From Streptomyces sp. TRM49041 (GTDB taxonomy: Bacteria; Actinomycetota; Actinomycetes; Streptomycetales; Streptomycetaceae): a stretch of 54,705 nt of DNA. The notes under the pieces were generated by a model. The model had not been told where the DNA came from. It did not search any database and worked only from the letters and a program-made list of their open reading frames with translations. The stretch's first letter is position 1. Each line of letters starts with the position of its first letter. A program made the translations under genes and the position numbers. The stretch is from assembly GCF_008271805.1 (NCBI RefSeq), contig NZ_VSRY01000173.1:328815-383519 (forward strand). The letters run 5' to 3'. This document shows positions 15,363-23,810 of this stretch, piece after piece.

Positions 15363-15384
15363 GTTGAGCATGAATTGAGCTTGA
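15363..15384. promoter_or_regulatory. Two 11-bp direct repeats in a divergent intergenic region
   Basis: GTTGAGCATGA (15363-15373) and ATTGAGCTTGA (15374-15384) are adjacent and identical at 9 of 11 positions. An 11-bp periodicity is typical of OmpR-family and SARP binding sites. It lies between a leftward secreted-protein gene and the rightward DUF1330 gene. Confidence 0.35.
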
Positions 15385-15467
15385 CGTCACCCAAGTGGTT
15401 CGATCACGTACGACTGTAGGACAACCGACCCGCCGACGAGGGTAGTTACCACGACAAGGGGAACCCC

Positions 15468-15815
15468 ATGCCCGCGTACGCCATAGGAAACCTGCGCCCC
15501 GCCGAGACACTCCACGAGGAGGTCCTCACCTACATGGAGCGCGTCCAGGGGACTCTGGACCCGTTCGAAGGCCGCTTCCTCGTCCACGGGGCGCCGGAGC
15601 GCGACGTCCGCGAAGGCACCTGGCCCAACAGCCTGGTCATCATCGCCTTCCCGTCCCTGGACCACGCCAGGGCCTGGTACGACTCCGAGCCGTACCAGGC
15701 CCTACTGCCCCTCCGCACCCGCCACCTGGACGGCGACGTCCTCCTGGTCGACGGAGTGACCGCCGACTACGACCCGGCGGTCACCGCCGCGGCGCTACGG
15801 GCGGCTCAGGGCTGA
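15468..15815 (+). CDS. DUF1330 (ferredoxin-like fold) protein
   Basis: A 115-residue protein of the dimeric alpha/beta-barrel DUF1330 family, with MPAYAIGNL, RFLVHGAPERDVREGTW, LVIIAFPSLDHARAWYDS and YQALLPLRTR in order. No enzymatic role is established for the family. AGGGG precedes the ATG. Its stop is 7 nt from the convergent msrA stop. Confidence 0.85.
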   Translation: MPAYAIGNLRPAETLHEEVLTYMERVQGTLDPFEGRFLVHGAPERDVREGTWPNSLVIIAFPSLDHARAWYDSEPYQALLPLRTRHLDGDVLLVDGVTADYDPAVTAAALRAAQG

Positions 15816-15822
15816 CCGGCCT

Positions 15823-16488
15823 TCAGCCCTCCGCCTTGGCCACGCCCACCGGGCAGCTCACACCCGTGCCGCCGATGCCGCAGTATCCGCCGGGGTTCTT
15901 GTCCAGGTACTGCTGGTGGTACGGCTCCGCCGGGTGGAAGGGGTGGTCGGCCGCGGGGCGGATTTCAGTGGTGATCCGGCCGTGGCCGGACGACGTCAGG
16001 ACCTGCTGATAGGCCGCGCGGGACGCTGCCGCGGCCTCCGCCTGGGCAGCGGTGTGGGTGTAGATCGCCGAGCGGTACTGGGTGCCCACGTCGTTGCCCT
16101 GGCGGTGGCCCTGGGTCGGGTCGTGGGACTCCCAGAAGAGCTTGAGGAGCGTTTCGTACGAGACCTTCCGCGGGTCGTAGACCACGCGGACGACCTCCGT
16201 GTGGCCGGTCAGGCCCGAGCAGACCTCCTCGTACGCGGGGTTCTCCGTGTAGCCGCCCTGGTAGCCGACCAGGGTCGTCCACACGCCGGGCGTCTGCCAG
16301 AAGGTGCGCTCCGCGCCCCAGAAGCAGCCCAGGGCGAAGTCCGCCACCTCCAGGCCGGCGGGGTAGGGGCCCTCCAGAGGGTTGCCCAGGACCGTGTGGC
16401 GTTCCGGGACGGTGAACTCCGGGTCCGGCCGGCCCTTCAGGGCCTCCTCGGGCGTCGGCATCTCGGGCGTACGGCGGTACAGGAACAT
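15823..16488 (-). CDS. msrA: Peptide-methionine (S)-S-oxide reductase MsrA
   Basis: A 221-residue MsrA that repairs methionine S-sulfoxide using thioredoxin. The catalytic motif GCFWGAE (Cys near residue 54) is intact, followed by VGYQGGYTENPAYEEVCSGLTGHTE and HDPTQGHRQGNDVGTQYRS. Resolving cysteines lie in GGYCGIGGTGVSCPVGV. The length and the ~40-residue N-terminal extension resemble other actinobacterial MsrA proteins. GGAGGAG lies just before the ATG. Confidence 0.95.
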   Translation of the reverse strand: MFLYRRTPEMPTPEEALKGRPDPEFTVPERHTVLGNPLEGPYPAGLEVADFALGCFWGAERTFWQTPGVWTTLVGYQGGYTENPAYEEVCSGLTGHTEVVRVVYDPRKVSYETLLKLFWESHDPTQGHRQGNDVGTQYRSAIYTHTAAQAEAAAASRAAYQQVLTSSGHGRITTEIRPAADHPFHPAEPYHQQYLDKNPGGYCGIGGTGVSCPVGVAKAEG

Positions 16489-16530
16489 GGCGGTCTCCTC
16501 CTGAGGGCTTCCTCCGGAGAACGTTCGGGC

Positions 16531-16553
16531 GCCGGGGAGGATTCCTCCCCGGC
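16531..16553 (-). terminator. Terminator after the tetratricopeptide-like operon
   Basis: GCCGGGGAGG (16531-16540) and CCTCCCCGGC (16544-16553) form a perfect 10-bp stem with a 3-nt loop, 4 nt beyond the stop of the leftward gene at 16558. Confidence 0.8.
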
Positions 16554-16557
16554 TTCC

Positions 16558-17619
16558 TCAGCGCGCGCCCTTCACCGCCTTCGCCCGCCAGCGGCAGTAC
16601 GCCGCCGCCCGGTCGTTGTAGTACGTCCACGGCAGGGCGTCCACATAGCCGTCGACCAGCCGGAACTGCTCCAGCGCCGCCTCGTACCGGCCCTGCCGGG
16701 TCAGGAAGTACGCCAGGAGGTGCCGTACCTCCGCCGCCGACGGGTGTCCGGGCGGAGCCGTCGCCAGGTCCGTGAGGGCCGCGTCGACCATCGCCATGAC
16801 CTGCGGGGAGCGGTAGTCCGCGGCCTTCGCGCCGTCGTCCCGGTGCTCGAACCACGCGATCAGCGGCAGCGCAGTCAGCAGGCTGCCGGGCGGCGCCGTG
16901 GCCGCCGCCCCGCGCGCGAAGGACTCGGCCAGCTCCGCCGAGCCGCGCCACTTCGCGCACCAGTACTGCAGCGCCGCGTAGTGGGCGTCGAAGTGGTGCG
17001 GCGACCGGGCCGTGAGCTCCGCCCAGAGGTCGCGCATCTCCTCGTGCGAGTGGCCCAGGCCCAGCGCGACCCAGATCCCGGCGATGTACGGCGTGGGGTC
17101 GTCCGGGTTGAGATCGGCGGCCCGCTCGATCTCGCCGGGCGCCTGCGCCAGCGTGCGGTGGAAGCCCGCGAACTGCTCCTGGCTCGTGTGCTTGGCGTAC
17201 GCCCCGCCGCGCAGGCGCCACGCCAGCGACACCGTCGCGTCGGCCCGTACGAGCGCCAGGTCCGGGTCGTAGGGCCCGGCCGCCTCCGTCCATGTCCGCA
17301 GCCACGCCCCGTCGCCCTCGGCGGCGGCCGCGCCGAACGCGGAGGCGTAGTCGGAGCGCCGCTCCCAGTCACGGCTCTCCCGTGTCGCGGCCATCAGCCG
17401 GGCGGCCTGCTCCCAGCTGCCCCGCGCCACCGCCGCGAGTGCCCGTTCCAGCTCGGGCGCGGGCCCCGCCAGCAGCGTGTTCTGGCGCGACACCGGCAGG
17501 AAGCCCAGCGCTTCGGCGTCCCGGGAGGACGTCCGTTCCGACGGGCCCATCACACGGCGGTACACCACGATGCCCACCGCGATCGCCGCCGCGATGACGA
17601 CGACGCGTGCGATCTCCAT
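16558..17619 (-). CDS. Membrane-anchored tetratricopeptide-like paralogue 1
   Basis: A 353-residue protein. An N-terminal transmembrane anchor (MEIARVVVIAAAIAVGIVV) precedes helical-repeat sequence (about 60-340) with SSR-like patterns such as AALQYWCAKWRGSAELAESFAR and ALEQFRLVDGYVDALPW. It is clearly paralogous to the proteins at 17622-18737 and 20538-21650, which share HYxALxYWCxKW and RHLLAYxL segments. It starts 2 nt after the stop of paralogue 2, so the two are translationally coupled, downstream of an M48 protease gene. Function unknown; a scaffold or substrate adaptor for the protease is conceivable. Confidence 0.8.
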   Translation of the reverse strand: MEIARVVVIAAAIAVGIVVYRRVMGPSERTSSRDAEALGFLPVSRQNTLLAGPAPELERALAAVARGSWEQAARLMAATRESRDWERRSDYASAFGAAAAEGDGAWLRTWTEAAGPYDPDLALVRADATVSLAWRLRGGAYAKHTSQEQFAGFHRTLAQAPGEIERAADLNPDDPTPYIAGIWVALGLGHSHEEMRDLWAELTARSPHHFDAHYAALQYWCAKWRGSAELAESFARGAAATAPPGSLLTALPLIAWFEHRDDGAKAADYRSPQVMAMVDAALTDLATAPPGHPSAAEVRHLLAYFLTRQGRYEAALEQFRLVDGYVDALPWTYYNDRAAAYCRWRAKAVKGAR

Positions 17620-17621
17620 GG

Positions 17622-18737
17622 TCAGGAACCCGTCTGCCCGGCGGCCGCGTTGGCCGCGCTCTCGTCTCGCATCCGGCAGAACTCGCCCGCCGGGTCCCCC
17701 CTGTACCGCCACGGCAGCGCGTCCACATAGCCGTCCACCAGGCGGAACTGCTCCAGGGCCGGCTCCCATCGCTCCTGGAGGTACAGGTAGTACGCCAGCA
17801 GGTGCCTCACCTCCGCCAGGCGCGGGTGGTCCGGGTCGGCGGCGGCCACGTCGGCGAGGGCGGCGTCGACCGCCGCATACATCTCGGGCGTACGGTCCAC
17901 GTCCGCCGAGTCCGACTCGTCGTGCTCGAAGTGCGCGATCAGCGGGAACGCCTTCATCAGGGTGCCCGGAGGTGCCCCGGCCGCAGCCTTCACCGCGAAC
18001 GCCCGCGCCAGCTCCTCCGAACCGCACCACTTCCCGCACCAGTACTGGAGCGCCGTGAAGTGCGCCTCGTAGTGGTGGGGGGCCCGGCTGGTGATGTCCT
18101 TCCAGATGCGGCGCATCTCCTCGTGCGGGTAGCCGAGGCCGATCGCCGTCGAGATCTCGCCCACATACGGGGACGGGTCGTCCTCCGGGGCCAGCTCCGC
18201 CGCCCGCGCGTGCTCGTGGCGGGTGCGGGCGAGGGTGCGGTGGAAGCCCTCGAACTGCTCCGACGTCGTGTGCTTGGCGCGCTTCGCGCCGCGGATCTTC
18301 CACGCCAGGATCACCGAGCTGCGCGCCCGTACGAGCGCCGCGCCCGGGTCGTCGGGGCGGGCGGACTCCCAGGCCAGCAGCCAGGCGTCGTCGTCGGCGC
18401 CCACGTCGGCCAGCTTCCCGCAGTACGAGGTACGGCGCTCCCAGTCGCGCGCCGCCGCCGTCTCGTCGAGCAGTGCGGCGGCCGGCTCCCAGTCGCCGGC
18501 CCGCGCGGCGGCGATCGCCACGGTGAGCGCCCGCGGCTCCGGCGAGGTCAGCTTGGTGTGCTGCCGCTCCGGCGGCAGGAGGCCCAGCGCGGCGGTTTTC
18601 TCCGCGGACTCCTCGGCGCCGGGGTCGGAGCGCCAGCCTTCGATCAGCCCCTCGATGATCGCCTTCAGGAAGTAGACGCCGGCCGCCAGAACGACGAGGG
18701 CGATGGGGGTCAGGACGACCCAGAGCAGGATTTTCAC
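17622..18737 (-). CDS. Membrane-anchored tetratricopeptide-like paralogue 2
   Basis: A 371-residue paralogue of the preceding entry. An N-terminal transmembrane helix (MKILLWVVLTPIALVVLAAG) and a short cytosolic linker lead to helical repeats with RDWERRTSYCGKLADVG, HHYEAHFTALQYWCGKW and ALEQFRLVDGYVDALPW. Its start is 7 nt below the M48 protease stop and its end is 2 nt above paralogue 1, giving a tight three-gene operon. The repeated Trp/Cys pattern YWCxKW in all three paralogues is the most conserved feature and might form a binding groove. Confidence 0.8.
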   Translation of the reverse strand: MKILLWVVLTPIALVVLAAGVYFLKAIIEGLIEGWRSDPGAEESAEKTAALGLLPPERQHTKLTSPEPRALTVAIAAARAGDWEPAAALLDETAAARDWERRTSYCGKLADVGADDDAWLLAWESARPDDPGAALVRARSSVILAWKIRGAKRAKHTTSEQFEGFHRTLARTRHEHARAAELAPEDDPSPYVGEISTAIGLGYPHEEMRRIWKDITSRAPHHYEAHFTALQYWCGKWCGSEELARAFAVKAAAGAPPGTLMKAFPLIAHFEHDESDSADVDRTPEMYAAVDAALADVAAADPDHPRLAEVRHLLAYYLYLQERWEPALEQFRLVDGYVDALPWRYRGDPAGEFCRMRDESAANAAAGQTGS

Positions 18738-18744
18738 GGATACC

Positions 18745-20343
18745 TCAGTTCTGCGCGGCGGCCAGCAGCTTGCGCAGCGGCTCGGTGTCGGGGCGGTCGG
18801 CGACGGCTGCGTCGAGAGCGGCCGGCAGCTCGTCCTCGTACCCCTGGGGGAGTCGCAGCGCCGCGGACTGGGACCAGGAGAGCTCCCAGCGGGCCACGCC
18901 CCGGGCGATCAGCTCGCCGGCGACCAGGCGGGACAGGCCGCGGCGCAGCGCCGGGCGGGCGAACTCGCGGGCCGCCCTGCCCTGGGCCGCCCGTGCCTCC
19001 TCCGACTTGGGCAGGCGGTCGGCGATCTCCCAGCCCGCGCCGAGGTCGAGCGCGTTCAGCAGCGCGGGCAGCGAGCCCTCGCCGTGCGTCACGTCCGCGG
19101 TGGCCTGCCGCAGCGGCTCGGCCTCCTCCGCGAAGTACGCCGTCATCGACTCGTGGACGAGCTCCGGCCAGTCCACGCGGCGCAGCCGCAGTGCGTCCGG
19201 AGTGAGGGAGACGTTCTCGACGGCGACCAGCGCCGCGTCGGCGTCGGCGAGCAGCCCGAGCGCGGGGCCCGCGGGCTCGGACGCGCGGCCGTCGTCGGGG
19301 AGGGCCTCCAGGCGGGCGACGCGCTCGGCGATCGGCGGGTGGGAGTCGTACGGGGAGGTGGGCTCGGTCGGCAGTTCGCGGCGGAGCTCGTCCAGTTCGG
19401 CGGTGCGCGCGGCCAGCAGGTGGCGGACGCCGCCGAACACCTCGCCCGGGCGGGGCAGGAGGCCGGCGCTCACGCCGAGGGTCGCGTACGAGTTCAGATA
19501 GAAGCCGTGGGCGGCGTCCAGGACCGGGATCTCGCGGAGCGCCGATGCGGTCGCGTCGCGGCCCACGATCCGGGCGGCGGCCAGGTCGGCGGCGAGCTCC
19601 TGGCGGCGTGAGCCGGCGAGGGTGGCCCGCAGATAGAAGTGGCCGTACGCCTGGTAGACCTTCGCCATCGCGCGGTACGTGAGGCCCACGCCGGTGGTGT
19701 CGACCTCCTTGGCCTTCTTCCCCTTGGCGAGCTTCTTCTCGTTCTTCTTCTCCTGCTTGGCCCGCTCCTTGGCGGCCTTGTCGCCGGCCCGCTCCTGGAA
19801 GTGCGCGATGGTGCGGGCGACCTGGACGCGGCCGCGGACGGTGATCGCGGAGACCCGGGTGTCGGAGTTGCCGTAGTGGCCCATCTCGTGGGCGAGCACG
19901 GCGCGCAGCTGGGCCTCGGTCAGGCCGGTCATCAGCGGCAGGCCGAGGTAGAGGCGGCGGGTGCCGCCGAGCAGGCCGAGGAACCTGGCGTCCTCGCTGA
20001 CGGCCGCGTTCATGTCGGCGGTCAGCCGGATCTCGTCGGGCGCGCGGGTGCCCACCTGCTCGGCGAGCTCCCGCACGGTCCGCCACAGGCGCGGTTCCCG
20101 CGCCTCGGTGACGGGCAGGCCCTGGCCGCCGTCGTCCTTGGGCGTACGGAGCATGAACATGCCGCGGATGATCGGCACGGCCAGGACGGCGCTGACGATG
20201 TACAGCTTGACGGCGAGGCTGCTGGGCGCCCAGACGGCGGCGGCCCAGTCCATGCCGAGCAGAGCGGCGAGCATGACGAGGCCGAGCAGATAGAAGCCGG
20301 CGAGCAGCACGAAGGCGCGCAGCGCGCGCAGAAAAGCGCCCAT
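18745..20343 (-). CDS. M48-family membrane metalloprotease
   Basis: A 532-residue zinc protease. Two or three N-terminal transmembrane helices (about 8-32, 45-62) are followed by the catalytic site HEMGHYGNSDT (HExxH) and the distal Glu in RRQELAADLAA. A charged Lys-rich insertion (KAAKERAKQEKKNEKKLAKG) sits between helices near the active site, which is unusual in length for HtpX/Ste24-like enzymes. The C-terminal ~250 residues are helical and unassigned. GGGGGG precedes the ATG at 20343. It heads an operon with two membrane-anchored tetratricopeptide-like proteins and probably acts in envelope protein quality control. Confidence 0.88.
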   Translation of the reverse strand: MGAFLRALRAFVLLAGFYLLGLVMLAALLGMDWAAAVWAPSSLAVKLYIVSAVLAVPIIRGMFMLRTPKDDGGQGLPVTEAREPRLWRTVRELAEQVGTRAPDEIRLTADMNAAVSEDARFLGLLGGTRRLYLGLPLMTGLTEAQLRAVLAHEMGHYGNSDTRVSAITVRGRVQVARTIAHFQERAGDKAAKERAKQEKKNEKKLAKGKKAKEVDTTGVGLTYRAMAKVYQAYGHFYLRATLAGSRRQELAADLAAARIVGRDATASALREIPVLDAAHGFYLNSYATLGVSAGLLPRPGEVFGGVRHLLAARTAELDELRRELPTEPTSPYDSHPPIAERVARLEALPDDGRASEPAGPALGLLADADAALVAVENVSLTPDALRLRRVDWPELVHESMTAYFAEEAEPLRQATADVTHGEGSLPALLNALDLGAGWEIADRLPKSEEARAAQGRAAREFARPALRRGLSRLVAGELIARGVARWELSWSQSAALRLPQGYEDELPAALDAAVADRPDTEPLRKLLAAAQN

Positions 20344-20487
20344 CGGGCAGATTCCCCCCACGGGAAGGACAGCTTCCGCAAAGACGGAAATGGACATGAC
20401 GAAGCGACGTGGGGGGAAGCGGAGTATCACCTACCGGTGCGTCGCATCGCAAGCGTGTTCCCACGCCGCTACGGAAGCGGGCCCAGC

Positions 20488-20517
20488 ACCGGTGCGGGGT
20501 GAGCACCCCGCACCGGT
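20488..20517 (-). terminator. Perfect 14-bp stem terminator
   Basis: ACCGGTGCGGGGTG and CACCCCGCACCGGT pair fully around a 2-nt loop, downstream of the leftward paralogue 3 gene. This separates it from the M48 operon, whose own start region spans 20344-20487. Confidence 0.8.
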
Positions 20518-20537
20518 ACGGCGCCGCGACCCGCGCG

Positions 20538-21650
20538 TCAGCCCGGAAGCGTCGCCGGGGAGCCGCCGTTCGCCTCGTACCCGGCCACCGCCAGCGCCCG
20601 GTACACCGCGTACTCCGCCGCCGGGTCCTCGCTCATCGTCCAGGGCAGCGCCCCGACATGCCCGTCCACGTGCACGATCTGCCCCATGGCCTCGCTCCAG
20701 CGCTGCGCGCCCACCAGGAAGTGGATGAGCAGGTGCCGTACGTGCGCCAGCATCGGGTCGTCCGGGCGGGCCGTCTGCACCGCGAACAGCGCGCCCTCCA
20801 TGGCCCGCGACACGACCTGAGTGCCGTAGAAGTCCCGTACCAGCGTCAGGTCGGGCAGGTGCTCCCACACCGCGAACAGCGGCAGCGCGGACAGCAGCGA
20901 ACCCTGCGGCGCGCGCGCCGCCGCGGCCGTCGCGAACCGGTCGGCGTCCTCCCGCGAGCCGTGCCACTTCTCGCACCAGTAGTGCAGGGCCGCGATGTGC
21001 GCGCCCATGTGCCCGGCGTCCCGGTCGATGACCTTCAGCCACACCTGGTCGAACTGCTCGTGCGAATAGCCCAGCCCGCGGGCGACGGCCAGTTCGACGA
21101 TGTACGGGACGGGGTCGCCCGGCGCCAGCAGTGCGGCCTCGCCGCACACGTTCCGGGCCTCCTCCAGGATGATCCGGAACTCGTCGGTCCCGACGGCGGC
21201 CGACCGCCACGCCTGCTGCACCAGGAACTCGGCGTGGACGGCAGCTCCACCCGCGTCCTTCGGCGCCTCCGCCCGCCAGGCCCGCAGCCACGCGCCCCCG
21301 ACGCCCGGCTGCTGCTGGAGCTCCAGCGACGCGGCGCCCGCGAACGCCTGCACGCGCTGCCAGCGCACCTCGCCCTCCTTGGGCGTGCCGGCGAGGAGCT
21401 GCGCGGCGGCTCGCCAGTCCTGGGTGCGTTGTACGACGTCGAGGACGTCGACGAGGTCCTGGTCCGGTCCGGGCATCCGGACGTCGAGGAGTTCCTGCCG
21501 CACGAAGCCGTAGGCGAGCGGGTCGGCGGCGTCGGGCGCACCGGGCGAGGTCAGCCGGATACCGGAGCGGCGGCGCAGCATCCAGGGCGCGACGACGGCA
21601 CCGAGCAGGCCCACGGCGAACAGGAACCAGAGAATCTCCATAGCGCCCAT
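20538..21650 (-). CDS. Membrane-anchored tetratricopeptide-like paralogue 3
   Basis: A 370-residue protein with the same plan as the two operon paralogues. An N-terminal transmembrane helix (MEILWFLFAVGLLGAVVAPW) and an RRRSG stop-transfer lead to helical repeats with HIAALHYWCEKWHGSREDADRFA, RHLLIHFLVGAQRW and VDGHVGALPW. ATG 21650 or 21641 (MEILW) are both possible starts, and no strong Shine-Dalgarno decides. It is separated from the protease operon by a terminator, so it is transcribed on its own, although the family clusters here. Function unknown. Confidence 0.78.
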   Translation of the reverse strand: MGAMEILWFLFAVGLLGAVVAPWMLRRRSGIRLTSPGAPDAADPLAYGFVRQELLDVRMPGPDQDLVDVLDVVQRTQDWRAAAQLLAGTPKEGEVRWQRVQAFAGAASLELQQQPGVGGAWLRAWRAEAPKDAGGAAVHAEFLVQQAWRSAAVGTDEFRIILEEARNVCGEAALLAPGDPVPYIVELAVARGLGYSHEQFDQVWLKVIDRDAGHMGAHIAALHYWCEKWHGSREDADRFATAAAARAPQGSLLSALPLFAVWEHLPDLTLVRDFYGTQVVSRAMEGALFAVQTARPDDPMLAHVRHLLIHFLVGAQRWSEAMGQIVHVDGHVGALPWTMSEDPAAEYAVYRALAVAGYEANGGSPATLPG

Positions 21651-21688
21651 TGTCCCGGACGCCCGGCGGAGCCTTCGGACCGGACCGT

Positions 21689-21751
21689 GCGCGCGGAACC
21701 GGACCGGCCGCGCGCGGAACCGGACCGGCCGCCCGCGGAACCGGGCCGGCG
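21689..21751. repeat. Three tandem 21-bp repeats upstream of metB
   Basis: Two identical 21-bp units (21689-21709, 21710-21730; each starting GCGCGCGGAACCGG) and a third with two or three changes (21731-21751) fill the divergent region between paralogue 3 and metB. Confidence 0.8.
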
Positions 21752-21777
21752 CCCGCCGACCGGACTACGCTCGCCCC

Positions 21778-22932
21778 ATGAGTGACGAGCACACCCACCA
21801 GAACTTCGAGACCCGCGCCATCCACGCGGGCAACACCGCCGACCCGCTGACCGGCGCGGTCGTCCCGCCCATCTACCAGGTGTCCACCTACAAGCAGGAC
21901 GGTGTGGGCGGGCTGCGCGGCGGCTACGAGTACAGCCGCAGCGCCAACCCGACCCGTACGGCGCTGGAGGAGAACCTCGCCGCGCTGGAGGGCGGCCGCC
22001 GCGGCCTGGCCTTCGCGTCGGGGCTCGCCGCCGAGGACTGCCTGCTGCGCGCGCTGCTGGCGCCCGGCGACCATGTGGTCATCCCGAACGACGCGTACGG
22101 CGGCACGTTCCGGCTGTTCGCGAAGGTCGTGGCGCGGTGGGGCGTGGAGTGGTCGGTCGCCGACACCTCCGACCCGGCGGCGGTCCGGGCCGCGCTCACC
22201 GACCGTACGAAGGCCATCTGGGTCGAGACGCCGTCGAACCCGCTGCTCGGCATCACCGACATCGCGGCCCTCGCGGACGTGGCCCGGACGGCGGGCGTCA
22301 AGCTCGTCGTCGACAACACCTTCGCGTCGCCGTACCTCCAGCAGCCGCTGGCGCTCGGCGCGGATGTCGTCGTGCACTCGCTGACCAAGTACATGGGCGG
22401 CCACTCCGACGTCGTGGGCGGCGCACTGGTCACCGCCGACGAGGCGCTCGGCGAGGAGCTGGCCTACCACCAGAACGCGATGGGCGCCGTGGCCGGGCCC
22501 TTCGACTCGTGGATCGTGCTGCGCGGCATCAAGACCCTCGCCGTCCGCATGGACCGGCACAGCGAGAACGCCACGCGGGTCGCCGAGATGCTGACCAAGC
22601 ACCCGAAGGTGACGCGGGTCCTCTACCCGGGCCTGCCCGAGCACCCGGGCCACGAGGTCGCCGCCAAGCAGATGCGGAGCTTCGGCGGCATGGTGTCGTT
22701 CCGGGTCGAGGGCGGTGAGGAGGCGGCGGTCGCGGTGTGCGACCGCGCGAAGCTGTTCACGCTGGGCGAGTCGCTGGGCGGTGTCGAGTCGCTGATCGAG
22801 CACCCGGGCCGGATGACCCACGCGAGCGTGGCCGGTTCGCTGCTGGAGGTCCCGGCGGACCTGGTGCGGCTGTCGGTCGGCATCGAGAACGTCGACGACC
22901 TGCTCGCGGACCTGCGCCAGGCGCTGGGCTGA
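21778..22932 (+). CDS. metB: Cystathionine gamma-synthase / PLP transsulfuration enzyme
   Basis: A 384-residue Cys/Met-metabolism PLP enzyme. Landmarks are YEYSRSANPTR, ASGLAAEDCLL, VETPSNPLLGI, VDNTFASPYLQQP and the PLP lysine Lys204 in HSLTKYMGGHSD. The C-terminal FTLGESLGGVESLIEHPGRMTH is typical of synthase-type members joining cysteine and activated homoserine. Lyase activity (cystathionine gamma-lyase) cannot be excluded. TACGCT sits 6 nt before the ATG and no Shine-Dalgarno is visible, suggesting a leaderless mRNA. Tandem 21-bp repeats lie just upstream. Confidence 0.92.
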   Translation: MSDEHTHQNFETRAIHAGNTADPLTGAVVPPIYQVSTYKQDGVGGLRGGYEYSRSANPTRTALEENLAALEGGRRGLAFASGLAAEDCLLRALLAPGDHVVIPNDAYGGTFRLFAKVVARWGVEWSVADTSDPAAVRAALTDRTKAIWVETPSNPLLGITDIAALADVARTAGVKLVVDNTFASPYLQQPLALGADVVVHSLTKYMGGHSDVVGGALVTADEALGEELAYHQNAMGAVAGPFDSWIVLRGIKTLAVRMDRHSENATRVAEMLTKHPKVTRVLYPGLPEHPGHEVAAKQMRSFGGMVSFRVEGGEEAAVAVCDRAKLFTLGESLGGVESLIEHPGRMTHASVAGSLLEVPADLVRLSVGIENVDDLLADLRQALG

Positions 22933-22951
22933 GCCACCGCCCCGCCGCGGC

Positions 22952-23314
22952 TCACCAGGGTTCGAGTGGCGGCGTCGTCCCCATGGGCGGCGCCGACCAC
23001 GGCTCCACGACGTACGCCCAGACCGCGAACGCCACCGCCGCGGCGGTCAGCAGCAGCCACAGCAGCATCTGCCGCACGCGCTCGCGGCGCCGGGCGCGGC
23101 CGCCGAGGGCCAGGGCGCGGGAGAGCAGGTCGGGCGGCACCTGAGGACGGGCCGCACCGGCCAGCAGACGGCGGACCTCCAGCTCCTTGCGGTCCTGGGG
23201 CGGCCCGGTACCTGCGGCACTCCCCGCATCCTTTGCGCCCCCCGCATCTCTCGCGGCCCCCGCGCCGCCCGTGCTCCCCGCGCCGCCCGTGCTCCCCGCG
23301 CCCCCCGTGCTCAT
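22952..23314 (-). CDS. Small membrane protein coupled to a sigma-like gene
   Basis: A 120-residue protein. A low-complexity N-terminus (STGGAG three times, then Ala/Gly/Asp) and a basic helical middle (RRLLAGAARPQVPPDLLSRALALGGRARRR) precede one transmembrane helix (MLLWLLLTAAAVAFAVWAYV) near the C-terminus and a short Pro-rich exterior. Its ATG overlaps the stop of the sigma-like gene (ATGA), so they are co-translated. The topology, cytosolic domain then one helix, is that of small anti-sigma factors, but no zinc motif (HxxxCxxC) is present. The pairing is inferred from position only. Confidence 0.7.
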   Translation of the reverse strand: MSTGGAGSTGGAGSTGGAGAARDAGGAKDAGSAAGTGPPQDRKELEVRRLLAGAARPQVPPDLLSRALALGGRARRRERVRQMLLWLLLTAAAVAFAVWAYVVEPWSAPPMGTTPPLEPW

Positions 23315-23751
23315 GACGCCGCCGCCCGCCGCGGCGTGCTGCGCAGCGTCCCGACGGCGTGCCGGCACAGCGCCCGCACCCGCTCGTGGGGCAGCCCCAT
23401 CAGCGCGGCGACCTGCTCCTCGTACAGACCCTCGTAGAGCCGCAGCACCACGGCGAGCCGCTCCTGCGGGGTGAGCCGGCACAGCAGCCCGCCCCGGCCC
23501 CGGTGGAACCGCCAGGCCGTGCGGGCGAACCGTACGGTCAGCTCGCGGCGCGTGTACGCGTACGGGTCCTCCCCGCGCAGCCGGTCCCAGCGGGCGTACG
23601 CCGTGCCGAGCGCGGCCGCCACCAGTCGCTGCGCGTGCGGGTTGGCGCCGGGCGGCTCCGCGGGCTCTCCCGTCAGGAGCGTCGCGACGTGCAGCAGTCG
23701 GCTCGCCGTCCCCGCGACGAACGCCCCGAACCCGAAGTCCTCTGCGGCCAC
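23311..23751 (-). CDS. Short ECF sigma-like protein
   Basis: A 146-residue protein whose C-terminal half resembles sigma region 4 (LTPQERLAVVLRLYEGLYEEQVAALMGLPHERVRALCRHAVGTLR), a helix-turn-helix like SigE-family ECF factors. The N-terminal half (about 20-80) is only weakly like region 2, with DPYAYTRRELTVRFARTAWR where the -10 helix would be. It is shorter than usual (about 170). It overlaps the downstream membrane-protein gene by 4 nt. It could be a degenerate sigma factor or a DNA-binding regulator of that descent. Confidence 0.72.
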   Translation of the reverse strand: MAAEDFGFGAFVAGTASRLLHVATLLTGEPAEPPGANPHAQRLVAAALGTAYARWDRLRGEDPYAYTRRELTVRFARTAWRFHRGRGGLLCRLTPQERLAVVLRLYEGLYEEQVAALMGLPHERVRALCRHAVGTLRSTPRRAAAS

Positions 23752-23810
23752 GTCCTCATCTGAGGACAGCCGCCCGGCCGGGTCAAGAGCCGTGCGTCAG
23801 GAGCCGTGCG

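Noticed and set aside
20431..22821. Minus-strand frame of 796 codons across metB and paralogue 3
   Set aside because: Its second half repeats paralogue 3 DNA out of frame and its first half is antisense to metB.
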